Positions 44,307-52,728 are shown, counted from the first letter of the stretch. The stretch: DNA of 64,000 bases from Priestia koreensis (GCF_001274935.1 NZ_LILC01000010.1:46253-110252), one strand, 5' to 3'. Notes: generated from the letters alone by a model not told the origin. Translations and numbers: made by a program.

Positions 44307-44372
44307 TGGTTGGGCTAGTTGGATTTGCACCAACGATGTAGAAGGTTCTACTGCCAAGCTTGGCTTAACCCA
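44307..44372 (-). ncRNA. tRNA-like cloverleaf with encoded CCA in the SASP leader
   Basis: The minus strand folds by inspection into all four tRNA arms in 66 nt. The acceptor stem TGGGTTA / TAGCCCA has 7 bp with one G-U pair. The D-arm position GCCAAGCTTGGC is a 4-bp stem with a 4-nt loop. The anticodon-arm position GTAGAACCTTCTAC is 5 bp with only 4 loop bases. Then ATC, and a T arm GTTGGTGCAAATCCAAC of 5 bp with a 7-nt loop. Discriminator A and encoded CCA follow. The truncated D and anticodon loops rule out a normal decoding tRNA. Its G-U pair would be an A-C mismatch on the other strand, so the minus strand is the functional one. The SASP ribosome binding site begins about 25 bases after CCA. 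A tRNA-like RNA called tRNA-Other is known in the B. cereus group; whether this is related cannot be decided here. Confidence 0.7.
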
Positions 44373-44406
44373 GTAATGTTAAGAAGTAACCTTGGTGGTG
44401 TATTAG

Positions 44407-44435
44407 TAGTATGAGAAAGTTTGAAAAAAGTATTC
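44407..44435 (-). promoter_or_regulatory. sigma-G promoter of the tRNA-like/SASP transcript
   Basis: On the minus strand GAATA (44435-44431), 17 bases, CATACTA (44413-44407). Both boxes match the sigma-G consensus (GHATR, CATNHTA) completely. Transcription would start near 44400, about 28 bases before the tRNA-like element. Confidence 0.7.
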
Positions 44436-44565
44436 GTTGATCACCATTAGTAATTATTGGTAATTTTATTCCAGAGGTTTAAGATAGCACACAGCGGTTT
44501 TATCGATAAAAACTTTCCCTTCATCGCATATTAAAAATAAGTGAAAAAGAGGATGGGGTGATTCG

Positions 44566-44796
44566 ATGAACATGTGTCCACTATGCAACGGATTTTCTAC
44601 GGTCTATTACGTGTGCTCAACTTGTGGAAGCGAAGAAAAAGATCTGGGGAGAGTAGCGGACTACTTAGACGACTATAGCGCTTATGTGGAATTTGACGTT
44701 TCCGATCAGATGATGAATCAAAAGGGACATTACTGTTCACATATGTTTTATTGTGAGACATGTGGAAATGAAGAGGTGCAGTCCATTCAGGCATAG
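44566..44796 (+). CDS. small zinc-ribbon-like protein of unknown function
   Basis: A 76-residue protein with three CxxC motifs (Cys4/7, Cys17/20, Cys63/66) plus Cys57 and His55/His59. The spacing can build one or two zinc knuckles. The middle segment (DYLDDYSAYVEFDV) is acidic. GGGGTGA precedes the ATG and a terminator follows, so it is a single-gene unit. I do not recognise the family with certainty; similar small cysteine-rich proteins are widespread in Bacillus. A nucleic-acid- or protein-binding role is possible. Confidence 0.7.
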   Translation: MNMCPLCNGFSTVYYVCSTCGSEEKDLGRVADYLDDYSAYVEFDVSDQMMNQKGHYCSHMFYCETCGNEEVQSIQA

Positions 44797-44798
44797 AA

Positions 44799-44828
44799 AA
44801 AAGCTAAGAGAGTGCTCTCTTAGCTTTT
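44799..44828 (+). terminator. terminator after the zinc-ribbon gene
   Basis: AAGCTAAGAGAG, 2-nt apex, CTCTCTTAGCTTTTG. It may also serve the opposing msmX gene. Confidence 0.75.
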
Positions 44829-44884
44829 GTTCATTGTCAGTATATCTCATTATATATGGTAAAAAGTTTGTAGGCTTTTACGTA

Positions 44885-45994
44885 TTATTCTTTTTCAGAA
44901 CGAATGCGGCTTTCTGTTTGTGCATCAAAGAAATGTGCTTTGTTTAAATCTAGTGCTAGGTCTAATTTTTGACCTGGTTTTACTTCAGAACGAGCGTCAA
45001 CACGTGCTACGAAATCTTGGCCGTTAATTTGTGCATATACCATTGTTTCTGCACCCATTAGCTCAGCAACGTCAACCGTTACCGTTACTTTTGTTCCAGC
45101 AGAAGATTCAATAAATAAAGGCTCATCGTGGAAATCTTCTGGACGAATACCAAGAATGATTTCTTTTCCTACATATCCTTGGTCACGGAGAACTTTCATT
45201 TTTCCTTCTGGAACGCCAACAGATACGTCACCAAGTTGAAGCGTACCGTCTTTTAATGTTCCAGTGAAGAAGTTCATCGCTGGTGAACCGATAAATCCAC
45301 CTACGAATACGTTCTCAGGCTTTTCGTACACTTCTTTTGGTGCACCAACTTGCTGAATAACGCCATCTTTCATAACAACTAGACGAGTTGCCATTGTCAT
45401 TGCTTCTGTTTGGTCATGGGTAACGTAAATGGTTGTTGTTTGTAAGCGTTGGTGAAGTTTGGCAATTTCAGAGCGCATTTGAACACGAAGTTTCGCATCT
45501 AAGTTTGATAACGGTTCATCCATTAAGAATACTTTTGCATCACGTACGATCGCGCGTCCTAAAGCCACACGCTGACGCTGACCACCTGAAAGTGCCTTTG
45601 GTTTACGCTCAAGGTAAGGCTCTAATCCTAAAATGCGCGCTGCATCTTTTACACGACGCTCAATTTCATCTTTCGGAAACTTACGTAGTTTTAAACCAAA
45701 AGCCATGTTATCGTATACCGTCATATGAGGATATAGCGCATAGTTTTGGAATACCATGGCGATGTCGCGATCTTTCGGTGCAACATCATTCACACGTTTT
45801 CCATCGATAAAGAAATCTCCTTTTGAAATTTCTTCAAGTCCTGCAATCATGCGAAGGGTAGTTGATTTTCCACACCCTGATGGACCAACAAACACGATGA
45901 ATTCTTTATCTTGAATATGTAGATTAAAATCGTCTACAGCGGTTACTTTGTTATCATAAATTTTATAAATATTATCTAGTTTCAACTCTGCCAT
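44885..45994 (-). CDS. msmX: multi-sugar ABC transporter ATPase MsmX
   Basis: A 369-residue CUT1-type ATPase that in B. subtilis powers several sugar importers (maltodextrin, arabinan, galactan and others). Walker A GPSGCGKSTTLRMIAGLE, Q-loop MVFQNYALYPHMTVYDN, signature LSGGQRQRVALGRAIV, Walker B VFLMDEPLSNLDAK, then the ~130-residue C-terminal TOBE/MalK regulatory domain (ILGIRPEDFHDEP). I start it at ATG 45994 (MAELKLDNIYKIYDN), 7 bases after AGGGGGA; an ATG at 46045 precedes the cre site and is unlikely. No sugar permease gene is near, as expected for a shared ATPase. Confidence 0.95.
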   Translation of the reverse strand: MAELKLDNIYKIYDNKVTAVDDFNLHIQDKEFIVFVGPSGCGKSTTLRMIAGLEEISKGDFFIDGKRVNDVAPKDRDIAMVFQNYALYPHMTVYDNMAFGLKLRKFPKDEIERRVKDAARILGLEPYLERKPKALSGGQRQRVALGRAIVRDAKVFLMDEPLSNLDAKLRVQMRSEIAKLHQRLQTTTIYVTHDQTEAMTMATRLVVMKDGVIQQVGAPKEVYEKPENVFVGGFIGSPAMNFFTGTLKDGTLQLGDVSVGVPEGKMKVLRDQGYVGKEIILGIRPEDFHDEPLFIESSAGTKVTVTVDVAELMGAETMVYAQINGQDFVARVDARSEVKPGQKLDLALDLNKAHFFDAQTESRIRSEKE

Positions 45995-46015
45995 TCTGAC
46001 CATCCCCCTAAAGTT

Positions 46016-46029
46016 TGAAAACGTTTTCG
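46016..46029 (-). promoter_or_regulatory. cre-like site upstream of msmX
   Basis: TGAAAACGTTTTCG on the plus strand, 13 of 14 matches to TGWAANCGNTNWCA; its GAAAACGTTTTC core is a perfect palindrome. It ends 22 bases before the start codon, so CcpA repression of msmX is plausible. Confidence 0.65.
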
Positions 46030-46122
46030 TTGATGCGTTAATCATATCGTTTTTTGAAAATACAGTAAATGTGAAACATGCCTAAAAAAGTGGGGGATGG
46101 TTTGTGCACAATGACGAATGCT

Positions 46123-47019
46123 TTATAGTCGCTGAATGGACATGATGGCTAAGTACGCAGTAATCGCTTCTGAGAAGCGTTTAATATCCAATCCTGTTCG
46201 TAAAATAAAGCGATCGATGCGGTACTGCAAGCTGTTGCGATGCATGTATAGCGTCTTCGCAGTGAGAGAAACATTCATGTTGCATTCTAGAAACGTTTTA
46301 ATAGTGTGGATCATCTCTTCATCTTCTGCAATAAAGTCAATCACACGAGACAGCTGCTCTTTTAACAGAGGAGAAGCTTCTTGCAATAAGAGAAAAGGAA
46401 GAAGCTTGTTCATACTAAATACTCGCTGTGTGCTAAACCATTCCTTTGACTGCATGAACCACTTTTTTTCCTGTTGAAAGAACTGTCCTGCTAAAAAAGG
46501 GAGCTTATAGGCCTGTCCCTCAAAAAACTGCATAGAGGAACCAAAGTCACTCGTCAGCACGTCAATGACATCACTAATGCTGTGTACAGGATCATCAGGT
46601 TCTTTTATTTTTTCAATTAAGACGCCCGTCACCCTGCTTTCCCAGAGGATGATAACATCTGTGTGATAAAGGCCAGAAAGAGCTTGCTCAAATTCTAGCT
46701 GATCTTGAATCGGACTTTTAAATGAAAAGTGAATAAATCGTATACCGGAGAAACTAGTGTTTTCATTCAGCAACTGGTTGGGCTTGTCAAACAACAGTAC
46801 TTTCCACTGCTGTTGTTCTTTCGAAAGGTGCTGATCGGCAATTTGAAATTCAGGTAAAAAAATACTGAGCAGCGCTTCTTGTTCTCCTGATAATGAAGAA
46901 GCTTCAATGCCGATATAGTAACTCGTACCGTTTGTGAACCATTTATAAATGTGAGTATCAAATGGATGAGTAGCTGTGATGAGCTTGTCTCCGAATAACT
47001 CTTGTAACTGTGTAATCAT
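46123..47019 (-). CDS. yxkF: PucR/CdaR-type helix-turn-helix regulator (YxkF-like)
   Basis: A 298-residue regulator. The C-terminal ~60 residues form the PucR-family helix-turn-helix (FLECNMNVSLTAKTLYMHRN, then LQYRIDRFILRTGLDI). The N-terminal ~230 residues are a sensor-like region with no motif I can name. The position next to msmX recalls B. subtilis, where yxkF lies near msmX. The start is ATG 47019, 6 bases after AAAGGAG. Its targets are unknown; msmX is an obvious candidate. Confidence 0.75.
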   Translation of the reverse strand: MITQLQELFGDKLITATHPFDTHIYKWFTNGTSYYIGIEASSLSGEQEALLSIFLPEFQIADQHLSKEQQQWKVLLFDKPNQLLNENTSFSGIRFIHFSFKSPIQDQLEFEQALSGLYHTDVIILWESRVTGVLIEKIKEPDDPVHSISDVIDVLTSDFGSSMQFFEGQAYKLPFLAGQFFQQEKKWFMQSKEWFSTQRVFSMNKLLPFLLLQEASPLLKEQLSRVIDFIAEDEEMIHTIKTFLECNMNVSLTAKTLYMHRNSLQYRIDRFILRTGLDIKRFSEAITAYLAIMSIQRL

Positions 47020-47072
47020 CACATACTCCTTTCTGACAATTTCATTTTCATTATTTTATCACATATCACAAA

Positions 47073-47101
47073 CATCCCTACGCAATTAAGTCGTAGGGAT
47101 G
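47073..47101 (-). terminator. terminator of the YheC/YheD gene cluster
   Basis: CATCCCTACG and CGTAGGGATG arms with a 9-nt loop directly at the stop codon of the last gene; only a short TTTGT tract follows on the minus strand. Confidence 0.55.
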
Positions 47102-48289
47102 TTAAGGTGAAAATCCAGTCAGTTCGCAAAAAAGCTTATATAAATTTCGTGAGCCAGATTCCTGAATATCTTCTTCGTCAAAAATCATCGGCTTTGCGTT
47201 TGCTTCCAGTACATAGTAGTGATGATGAAGGGAAGGCACAATGTCTAAAGAGAACTCACCAATCAGGTTGTAGCCCTTTGAGAGCGCTTCTCCTGAAGCT
47301 TGTGCGATCTGCTGAAGTCTATTAAAATCGACGTGTTTTTGAACTTGATCGATCGGCAGAATTTGCCCCCCGTTTACTACGTGGGTCGTTAACGGCTGTG
47401 CGAGAGACTGACGAATTCCAATGCCACTGACAATATATTGATCGCGTGATTTGTGAGCGAGCAAACGAATGTCAAAACGATTTCCGTTATGGGTCTGACT
47501 TTTAATTCCCTCTTGTAAGATGAGGTGACCTTCATAGCCTGTTAATGTATTCTTTGCTAGTTCTAATAGAGTAGGAAATAATTTCGTTCTCTGGTGATCT
47601 TGATAGATGATCATGCCATTTTCCTGAAGAGTTAGTGAAGCCATGCCTCGCCCTTTACTGCTGTGGATAGGTTTAATATACACGTAATGATAATCTTCTA
47701 GCATCGATTGTAAATCATCAAAGCCTTGAAATAAAGTCGTATAGGGCACGTGGGTTTTGAGAAACGGGTGATTCGAAAACAATTGATGAACATCCCATTT
47801 TGAAAAGAAGCGTTCATTTATAATAGGAATCTGATGCTTTTTTAGCTGTGTAAGCTGCTGTTGGAAAAGCAACGTTTGTTCCTTTTTTCGATTTGGATAG
47901 CGATTATATATGATGTCCGGGAACGGTAAAATCGCTGATTCCCATTGTGATATTCCTCTGTTATAAATAAGGCCCTCAATAAAGGAAGTTGTTACGTTGT
48001 TTAAAGAGAAAAGCACAAGCAAGCCACCGTGCTTTTGAACGATCTGATGCAAAGATAGAATATTTTGATGAGGTTGGTCGTTCATACGATTTAGCACAGA
48101 TGGACTCGTTAAGACACCAATAAGAGGACCTATTTTATTGTATGCGGTATTCTTTACTCGAAAGCCGCAAGTAGAGAAGGTGTTAGCTGAATACGAAATC
48201 TCTTTGTTTTCTTTCCCCCATACAAAAGACGCCTGATCCGTTTGATGAAACCATCGACCTGATATGCCGTCGAAGTAGATCATTTTCAT
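47102..48289 (-). CDS. YheC/YheD-family ATP-grasp protein, fourth of four
   Basis: A 395-residue ATP-grasp-like protein of the endospore-coat-associated YheC/YheD family. The ATP-binding segment reads YIKPIHSSKGRGMASL; the C-terminal metal/acceptor region is EFSLDIVPSLHHHYYVLEAN then AKPMIF. The N-terminal ~100 residues contain the pre-domain (GPLIGVLTSP). It overlaps the preceding gene by ATGA and ends the operon. The family's reaction is unknown; by its fold it would join a carboxylate to an amine or thiol with ATP. A spore role comes from B. subtilis YheC/YheD. Confidence 0.83.
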   Translation of the reverse strand: MKMIYFDGISGRWFHQTDQASFVWGKENKEISYSANTFSTCGFRVKNTAYNKIGPLIGVLTSPSVLNRMNDQPHQNILSLHQIVQKHGGLLVLFSLNNVTTSFIEGLIYNRGISQWESAILPFPDIIYNRYPNRKKEQTLLFQQQLTQLKKHQIPIINERFFSKWDVHQLFSNHPFLKTHVPYTTLFQGFDDLQSMLEDYHYVYIKPIHSSKGRGMASLTLQENGMIIYQDHQRTKLFPTLLELAKNTLTGYEGHLILQEGIKSQTHNGNRFDIRLLAHKSRDQYIVSGIGIRQSLAQPLTTHVVNGGQILPIDQVQKHVDFNRLQQIAQASGEALSKGYNLIGEFSLDIVPSLHHHYYVLEANAKPMIFDEEDIQESGSRNLYKLFCELTGFSP

Positions 48290-49635
48290 GTATAGAGAAC
48301 CTCGGGCTCCTGAATGCTTTTTTCAGCAAGGTGCTTTGCGTAGGCTAGAAACAACTGCTGAGTGCGTACGTCTTCATGATGAAGCTTCGGGTGTGAGAAG
48401 ATGGATCTTCCGGGCTTAGAGTTTGCTTCAAACAGCCAAACGTTTCCACGATCATCAATTCCAAAGTCAAAGCCAATTTCACCGATCAGTTCTTCCATGC
48501 GATTTTCTAACACCGAGCTTATTAAAAGAGAAGCGGTTTGAAGCTTTGCCATTATTTCTTTGACTTTTGATGCAGATGCAAAAAGTTCATCAAGCGTTTG
48601 AACAATGCCCCCGTTCTTCAAATGAGTCGTCACGCTTCCTCGACCTGAAAGCTTGGCAGCTACTGCCGTCATTTCCCACATTCCACACTCATTTTTATTT
48701 GTGTGGACGCGGAAATCAACTTTTCGTTCGTGGCGACGAATAAGTGAAATTCCTTGTTGAATTAGATAATCTTTTAGATTCAAATCACTTAAAATGTGGG
48801 AGGCAAGCGTATCGAATTGATAGAACGTCCGCTGCATGTTTTCTGTCCCAAGTCGATATTGACAATCATAGCGATTTTCCTGTGAGTCATAGCTGATTTG
48901 AATAATTCCTTTGCCGAGGCTCCCGTTTACGGGTTTCAAAAACACGGTCTGATGACGATGGATCATGTCTCTAATTTCATCAAAGGAAGGTGCATATCGT
49001 GTTTCAGGCAAATAAGTCTGAACGCTTTGTTCTTGTTGAAGAAGCTGATAAATACTCCATTTATTAAAAAATCCAGGATTGAACCATGGAATTAAGTATT
49101 CCTTTTGCAGTCGTTCTTTTACTAGCTTGAACGTTTCGTATTGTTCAACGCGTCTATTTGGAAGGCGATCATAGACGACGTGTGGAAACGGAATCAGCTG
49201 CTGGATCCAACCCTTATCGGTATAAAAATAGCCGTTAATCGTCCCATTTTCCCAGTTAATATGATGAGTGCCAAATAAAAAGGCGCTGCCTCCTGTCGAT
49301 TTAACATGTGACAAAAGCTTCGCAAAAAACAGCGAACGACCACCAATAGGTCGTAACAAGGATCCTGTGAACCCTGCTGAAAAAATGCCAACAAGCGGAC
49401 CAATGTGAAGCGTTTCTTCATGAAAGAAGAGATGAACTTTTTCCATTTGCGGAAGCAATAATTTCGTTGCTAGCGAAGAGGACACGCTTATTTCGTCCTT
49501 TTTGCTGTTAGAAAAGGAGCAGCAAAGACAGTTTCCTCCAAAAGAGAGATGAGAAAATAGGGTGTTTATTCCGCGTGGAAGATAAACCATATCTTGTTCG
49601 TGTTCAAAGATTGAGAGACGAAATAAAGTCGTCAT
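48286..49635 (-). CDS. YheC/YheD-family ATP-grasp protein, third of four
   Basis: A 449-residue paralogue, the size of B. subtilis YheD. The ATP-grasp loop is FLKPVNGSLGKGIIQI, and the C-terminal catalytic block is EIGFDFGIDDRGNVWLFEAN followed by SKPGRSIF. A Cys-rich patch near residue 37 (NCLCCSF) is peculiar to this copy. AAGGAG lies 9 bases before the ATG. It starts 6 bp after the stop of the upstream copy and overlaps the next gene. Divergence from its neighbours is large, so the duplication is old. Confidence 0.83.
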   Translation of the reverse strand: MTTLFRLSIFEHEQDMVYLPRGINTLFSHLSFGGNCLCCSFSNSKKDEISVSSSLATKLLLPQMEKVHLFFHEETLHIGPLVGIFSAGFTGSLLRPIGGRSLFFAKLLSHVKSTGGSAFLFGTHHINWENGTINGYFYTDKGWIQQLIPFPHVVYDRLPNRRVEQYETFKLVKERLQKEYLIPWFNPGFFNKWSIYQLLQQEQSVQTYLPETRYAPSFDEIRDMIHRHQTVFLKPVNGSLGKGIIQISYDSQENRYDCQYRLGTENMQRTFYQFDTLASHILSDLNLKDYLIQQGISLIRRHERKVDFRVHTNKNECGMWEMTAVAAKLSGRGSVTTHLKNGGIVQTLDELFASASKVKEIMAKLQTASLLISSVLENRMEELIGEIGFDFGIDDRGNVWLFEANSKPGRSIFSHPKLHHEDVRTQQLFLAYAKHLAEKSIQEPEVLYT

Positions 49636-49641
49636 AGAGAA

Positions 49642-50724
49642 CTACTCCTTATTTGCAGTCGTTTTTGAATTGGCGAGATGCTTGCAATATAAAATAGGTG
49701 CCTCGTATAAGAGATCTTCTGATTCGGGTTGGGTATGAAGAACGGTCTTGCGTCCTGGCTTTGAATTAATGTCAAGTAGCCATACACCGCCGTCGTGTGA
49801 AGTGCAAATATCGACGCCAAGTTCAAAGAGGGACGGAACCTTTTTTTCCAAGCTCGTAGGTAAGAGTCGACAAATACTTTCTAATTCTTCTTCAATAAAC
49901 AGTCGTTTTCGAGGAGGGAGCTTCGCTGACCATTCCGAGAAGGTGACAATTTCACCACCAGCACTAACATTCGTGACAAGGGAACGATCTCCGCCCATTC
50001 GAATGCCTTTACCGACTTGCCCCCATTCTCCGTTTTCATTTTTCTGAAGCAATACCCGAATATCAAACGGACGTCCTTTTTGATTATGAATGTGGAAATA
50101 GGGCTGAACGAGATAAGGCTGATGGAGAACAACTCTTGTTAACCAAGTTCGAAGATGTTCAGGGCGATCAAATTGTTTTTTCACCGCTTCATAACCTTTG
50201 TGGTAGTGGGCGAATAATCCGCTTCGCTCGATGGTTAAGGCAATAATACCGTTTCCTTGTGATCCGTTACAGGGCTTGATTAAAATACGCCGCTTTTTCA
50301 TCAGTAGCTCCATCACGTCTTTTGCTGAATTCACGAGCGTTGTTTCAGGCAAGTAAGGGGAGATATCACTATCCTCCTGAAGAGACTGGTGAACCGTCCA
50401 TTTATCAGGAAGTCCATAGCCTAAAAACGTTAAGTCATGACGTTTTTTTAACCAATCTACGATAGGACGTGCTCGTTTTGATAAGGAATCGTTTTTATAA
50501 AAGCAGCGATCATAAATGAAAGATGGGAGGGGAAATTCGCAGGAAATCCACTCATCGGTATCAACATCATATTTTTCACCGTTTACTAGTTCTGTTTGTG
50601 GATGAATACAAAACGGAGTGAAACGGTAATAGGTGACGTCATGCTTAGAGGCAAATCTTCCAATGTTTGTTGCATAGGTATTTTCTTGATTTTTGTGGAT
50701 GGTTAAAAAACCTAAAGTAATCAT
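49642..50724 (-). CDS. yheC: YheC/YheD-family ATP-grasp protein, second of four
   Basis: A 360-residue paralogue, the size of B. subtilis YheC (363). The ATP-grasp loop is LIKPCNGSQGNGIIALT and the C-terminal block ELGVDICTSHDGGVWLLDIN then SKPGRKTV. The N-terminus (MITLGFLTIHKNQENTYA) is shorter than in the longer copies, which carry an extra ~80-residue domain. AAAGGAG lies 8 bases before the ATG. Alternating long-short-long-medium copies suggest duplication of a YheD-YheC pair. Confidence 0.85.
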   Translation of the reverse strand: MITLGFLTIHKNQENTYATNIGRFASKHDVTYYRFTPFCIHPQTELVNGEKYDVDTDEWISCEFPLPSFIYDRCFYKNDSLSKRARPIVDWLKKRHDLTFLGYGLPDKWTVHQSLQEDSDISPYLPETTLVNSAKDVMELLMKKRRILIKPCNGSQGNGIIALTIERSGLFAHYHKGYEAVKKQFDRPEHLRTWLTRVVLHQPYLVQPYFHIHNQKGRPFDIRVLLQKNENGEWGQVGKGIRMGGDRSLVTNVSAGGEIVTFSEWSAKLPPRKRLFIEEELESICRLLPTSLEKKVPSLFELGVDICTSHDGGVWLLDINSKPGRKTVLHTQPESEDLLYEAPILYCKHLANSKTTANKE

Positions 50725-50753
50725 GAGTGAACCGCTCCTTTAGTAGTGAGGCG

Positions 50754-52106
50754 TTAACGATTGGATGCTTGAAAGAGGTAAAGGCAATATTCAAGCAGTG
50801 CTTTTGTAGAAGGTCTCACTTTATTTGCTTCTTGATACAGTTGTTTTGAAGGCTTCGTATTTACTTCAATAATCCATGGATGACCTTCTTGATCAAGTGC
50901 TAGATCAATGCCGAACTCGCCGAAAATCTTGGACTGATTGGTACTGAGCTCCTGACAAATATCGAGTGCTAACTCTCTCATTAAGAGAAGTAAGTGAAGC
51001 GCTGTTTTTTCGTCATAGAGGTCTTTTAATAGCTGTAAGGCGTTTAGCTGAGCCCCTCCCTGAGCTAGGTTTGAGACAAAGGTGTGTTCTGAAGAGATTC
51101 TAGCAACGCTTGACGTTACTTTCCACAGTCCTTGTTTATTTCGATGACAAAGAAGGCGGAAATCAAACGGTCTTCCATGTTGATCTGTTTTTAACTCGAT
51201 GGCTTCTTGGACAATGAAGCCTTGTTTTTTTAGATGATGATAGAGTGAGTGAAATAGATCATAGAAGGATGCATACTCTTTGTTCAGCGCTTGTTGAAAG
51301 GTCGTATAATCTAATACGTATGCATGATCATTTTGAGCAACTTTGAAGATATTTCGCCCCTGGCTTCCATGTATCGGTTTAATAAAAACGGTAGGATGAT
51401 TTGCTAGAACATCAATGAGCGTATCTTTTGAGGATAATTGATAGGTTTTAGGCAAATGAGGATGTAAGTGAACGACGGAAGAGAGCCCTTCGTATACTTC
51501 CCATTTGTTTAAGTAGTGACCGTTAAAATAAGGGATTTGCTGTTCTTCAAGCACATGAACAAATTGCTTGAATTCCTCGCTGCGTTCGCGCTTTCTCGAA
51601 TGAATACGATTGTGCACAATATGAGGGCGGGGAACGAGCGTTAACTCCCAGTTACCTTCTTCTGTGCATACATATCCTTGCCATTCTTCAGATCCCTGCT
51701 TAGAACTGTCGGTTGTACAAACGTAAAAAAAGATTCCTTCACGTTGACAGTAGTGAAAAAATTCTTCACAAAAAGCATGAATCGAACCAAAATAAGGGCG
51801 CTCTTCTTGGGTATATACTTCGGTTAAGATCGTGATAACAGGCGCAACAATAAGTTCGCCGTCATAAATCGAGAACAATAGGTGTTGCTTTTGCACCGGT
51901 AAATGCAATTGTTTCAGGAGCGTAGATGAGCACCTCATTTGTAGGGTCTTTGCTTCAAAAGCTTCAATGGTAAGCGACGCTGCTTCAGCTCCACAGCGTA
52001 TAAGCGTTTTTTCCACGTTACCGAGGTGCTCCAGAAGCTTTTTGCTGACAAAAGCTTTGGAGGTATGTGCATCAATAGGGTCTACTAATACTTTCAACAT
52101 CGTCAT
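50754..52106 (-). CDS. yheD: YheC/YheD-family ATP-grasp protein, first of four
   Basis: A 450-residue protein, close in size to B. subtilis YheD (453), and next to yheA. The first ~100 residues are the family's small N-terminal domain. The ATP-grasp loop is FIKPIHGSQGRNIFKV and the C-terminal block EFGIDLALDQEGHPWIIEVN then TKPSKQL. It heads the cluster and is preceded by a candidate mother-cell promoter. The family associates with the spore coat in B. subtilis; no enzymatic reaction is known. Confidence 0.85.
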   Translation of the reverse strand: MTMLKVLVDPIDAHTSKAFVSKKLLEHLGNVEKTLIRCGAEAASLTIEAFEAKTLQMRCSSTLLKQLHLPVQKQHLLFSIYDGELIVAPVITILTEVYTQEERPYFGSIHAFCEEFFHYCQREGIFFYVCTTDSSKQGSEEWQGYVCTEEGNWELTLVPRPHIVHNRIHSRKRERSEEFKQFVHVLEEQQIPYFNGHYLNKWEVYEGLSSVVHLHPHLPKTYQLSSKDTLIDVLANHPTVFIKPIHGSQGRNIFKVAQNDHAYVLDYTTFQQALNKEYASFYDLFHSLYHHLKKQGFIVQEAIELKTDQHGRPFDFRLLCHRNKQGLWKVTSSVARISSEHTFVSNLAQGGAQLNALQLLKDLYDEKTALHLLLLMRELALDICQELSTNQSKIFGEFGIDLALDQEGHPWIIEVNTKPSKQLYQEANKVRPSTKALLEYCLYLFQASNR

Positions 52107-52146
52107 GATAAAGTCCCCGCTTTTTTAATCTAGGCAGATGCTGATA

Positions 52147-52175
52147 TATCGTATGTTGTATTGGGCGTAGATGTG
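52147..52175 (-). promoter_or_regulatory. candidate sigma-K (or sigma-E) promoter of the yheD cluster
   Basis: On the minus strand CACA, 16 bases, CATACGATA. The -10 fits sigma-K (CATANNNTA) fully and sigma-E (CATACANT) at 7 of 8; the -35 is a short AC element, favouring sigma-K. Both are mother-cell factors. Confidence 0.5.
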
Positions 52176-52304
52176 AATCGATCCGATCGTAAGCGTGATC
52201 TTCTTTTCTTTTAGTGTTATTAGTGTGCGTTCACTCGAATAGTTTGTTATAGTGGTACCTATGGAGACAGAAGAAGTCTTACTATGGAGAAGGAGGTCAT
52301 TGTC

Positions 52305-52658
52305 ATGGCTGTAAATGTATATGACGTAGCATACGATCTAGAGAAAGCGGTACGTTCAAGCGAAGAGTATAACAATCTAAAGCAAGCATACCAAGAGGTA
52401 GAAGCAGATAGTTCTGCGAAGGAACTGTTTGATAAGTTCCGCAATATTCAACTTGAATTACAACAAAAACAAATGTCCGGTCAAGAGATCTCTCAACAAG
52501 AGGTAGAACAGGCACAGCAAACTGTTGCATTCGTTCAGCAAAATCCAAAAATTGCAAAATTAATGGAATCTGAACAACGCATGAGTACGCTTATTGCTGA
52601 AGTAAACAAAGTTGTGATGAAGCCGTTAGAAGATATCTACGGAACAGTTCAACAGTAA
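52305..52658 (+). CDS. yheA: YlbF/YmcA-family protein YheA
   Basis: A 117-residue helical protein of the YlbF/YmcA (com_ylbF) family, the same length as B. subtilis YheA. It is highly charged and Gln-rich, predicted coiled-coil (YDVAYDLEKAVRSSEEYNNL through SEQRMSTLIAEVNKVV). Paralogues YmcA and YlbF form the Y-complex that affects RNase Y; YheA's own role is unknown. I start it at ATG 52305, 5 bases after AAGGAGGT... where the ATG at 52284 would bury that site. Confidence 0.9.
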   Translation: MAVNVYDVAYDLEKAVRSSEEYNNLKQAYQEVEADSSAKELFDKFRNIQLELQQKQMSGQEISQQEVEQAQQTVAFVQQNPKIAKLMESEQRMSTLIAEVNKVVMKPLEDIYGTVQQ

Positions 52659-52687
52659 GAGTTCTTTTGTATAAAAGACGAGCGTTT

Positions 52688-52728
52688 AGGATAGGATCAT
52701 GGCTGTCAATGGTCCTATCCTTTTTCTG
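52688..52728 (+). terminator. terminator after yheA
   Basis: AGGATAGGATC, 13-nt loop, GGTCCTATCCTTTTTC. Confidence 0.7.

Noticed and set aside
44307..44372. Ordinary decoding tRNA
   Set aside because: The anticodon-arm loop has only 4 bases and the D loop is reduced to 4, so no standard anticodon exists; kept as tRNA-like ncRNA instead.
47102..52106. Assembly duplication as the cause of the four YheC/YheD genes
   Set aside because: The copies differ strongly in sequence and length; only short motifs are shared, so they are old paralogues.
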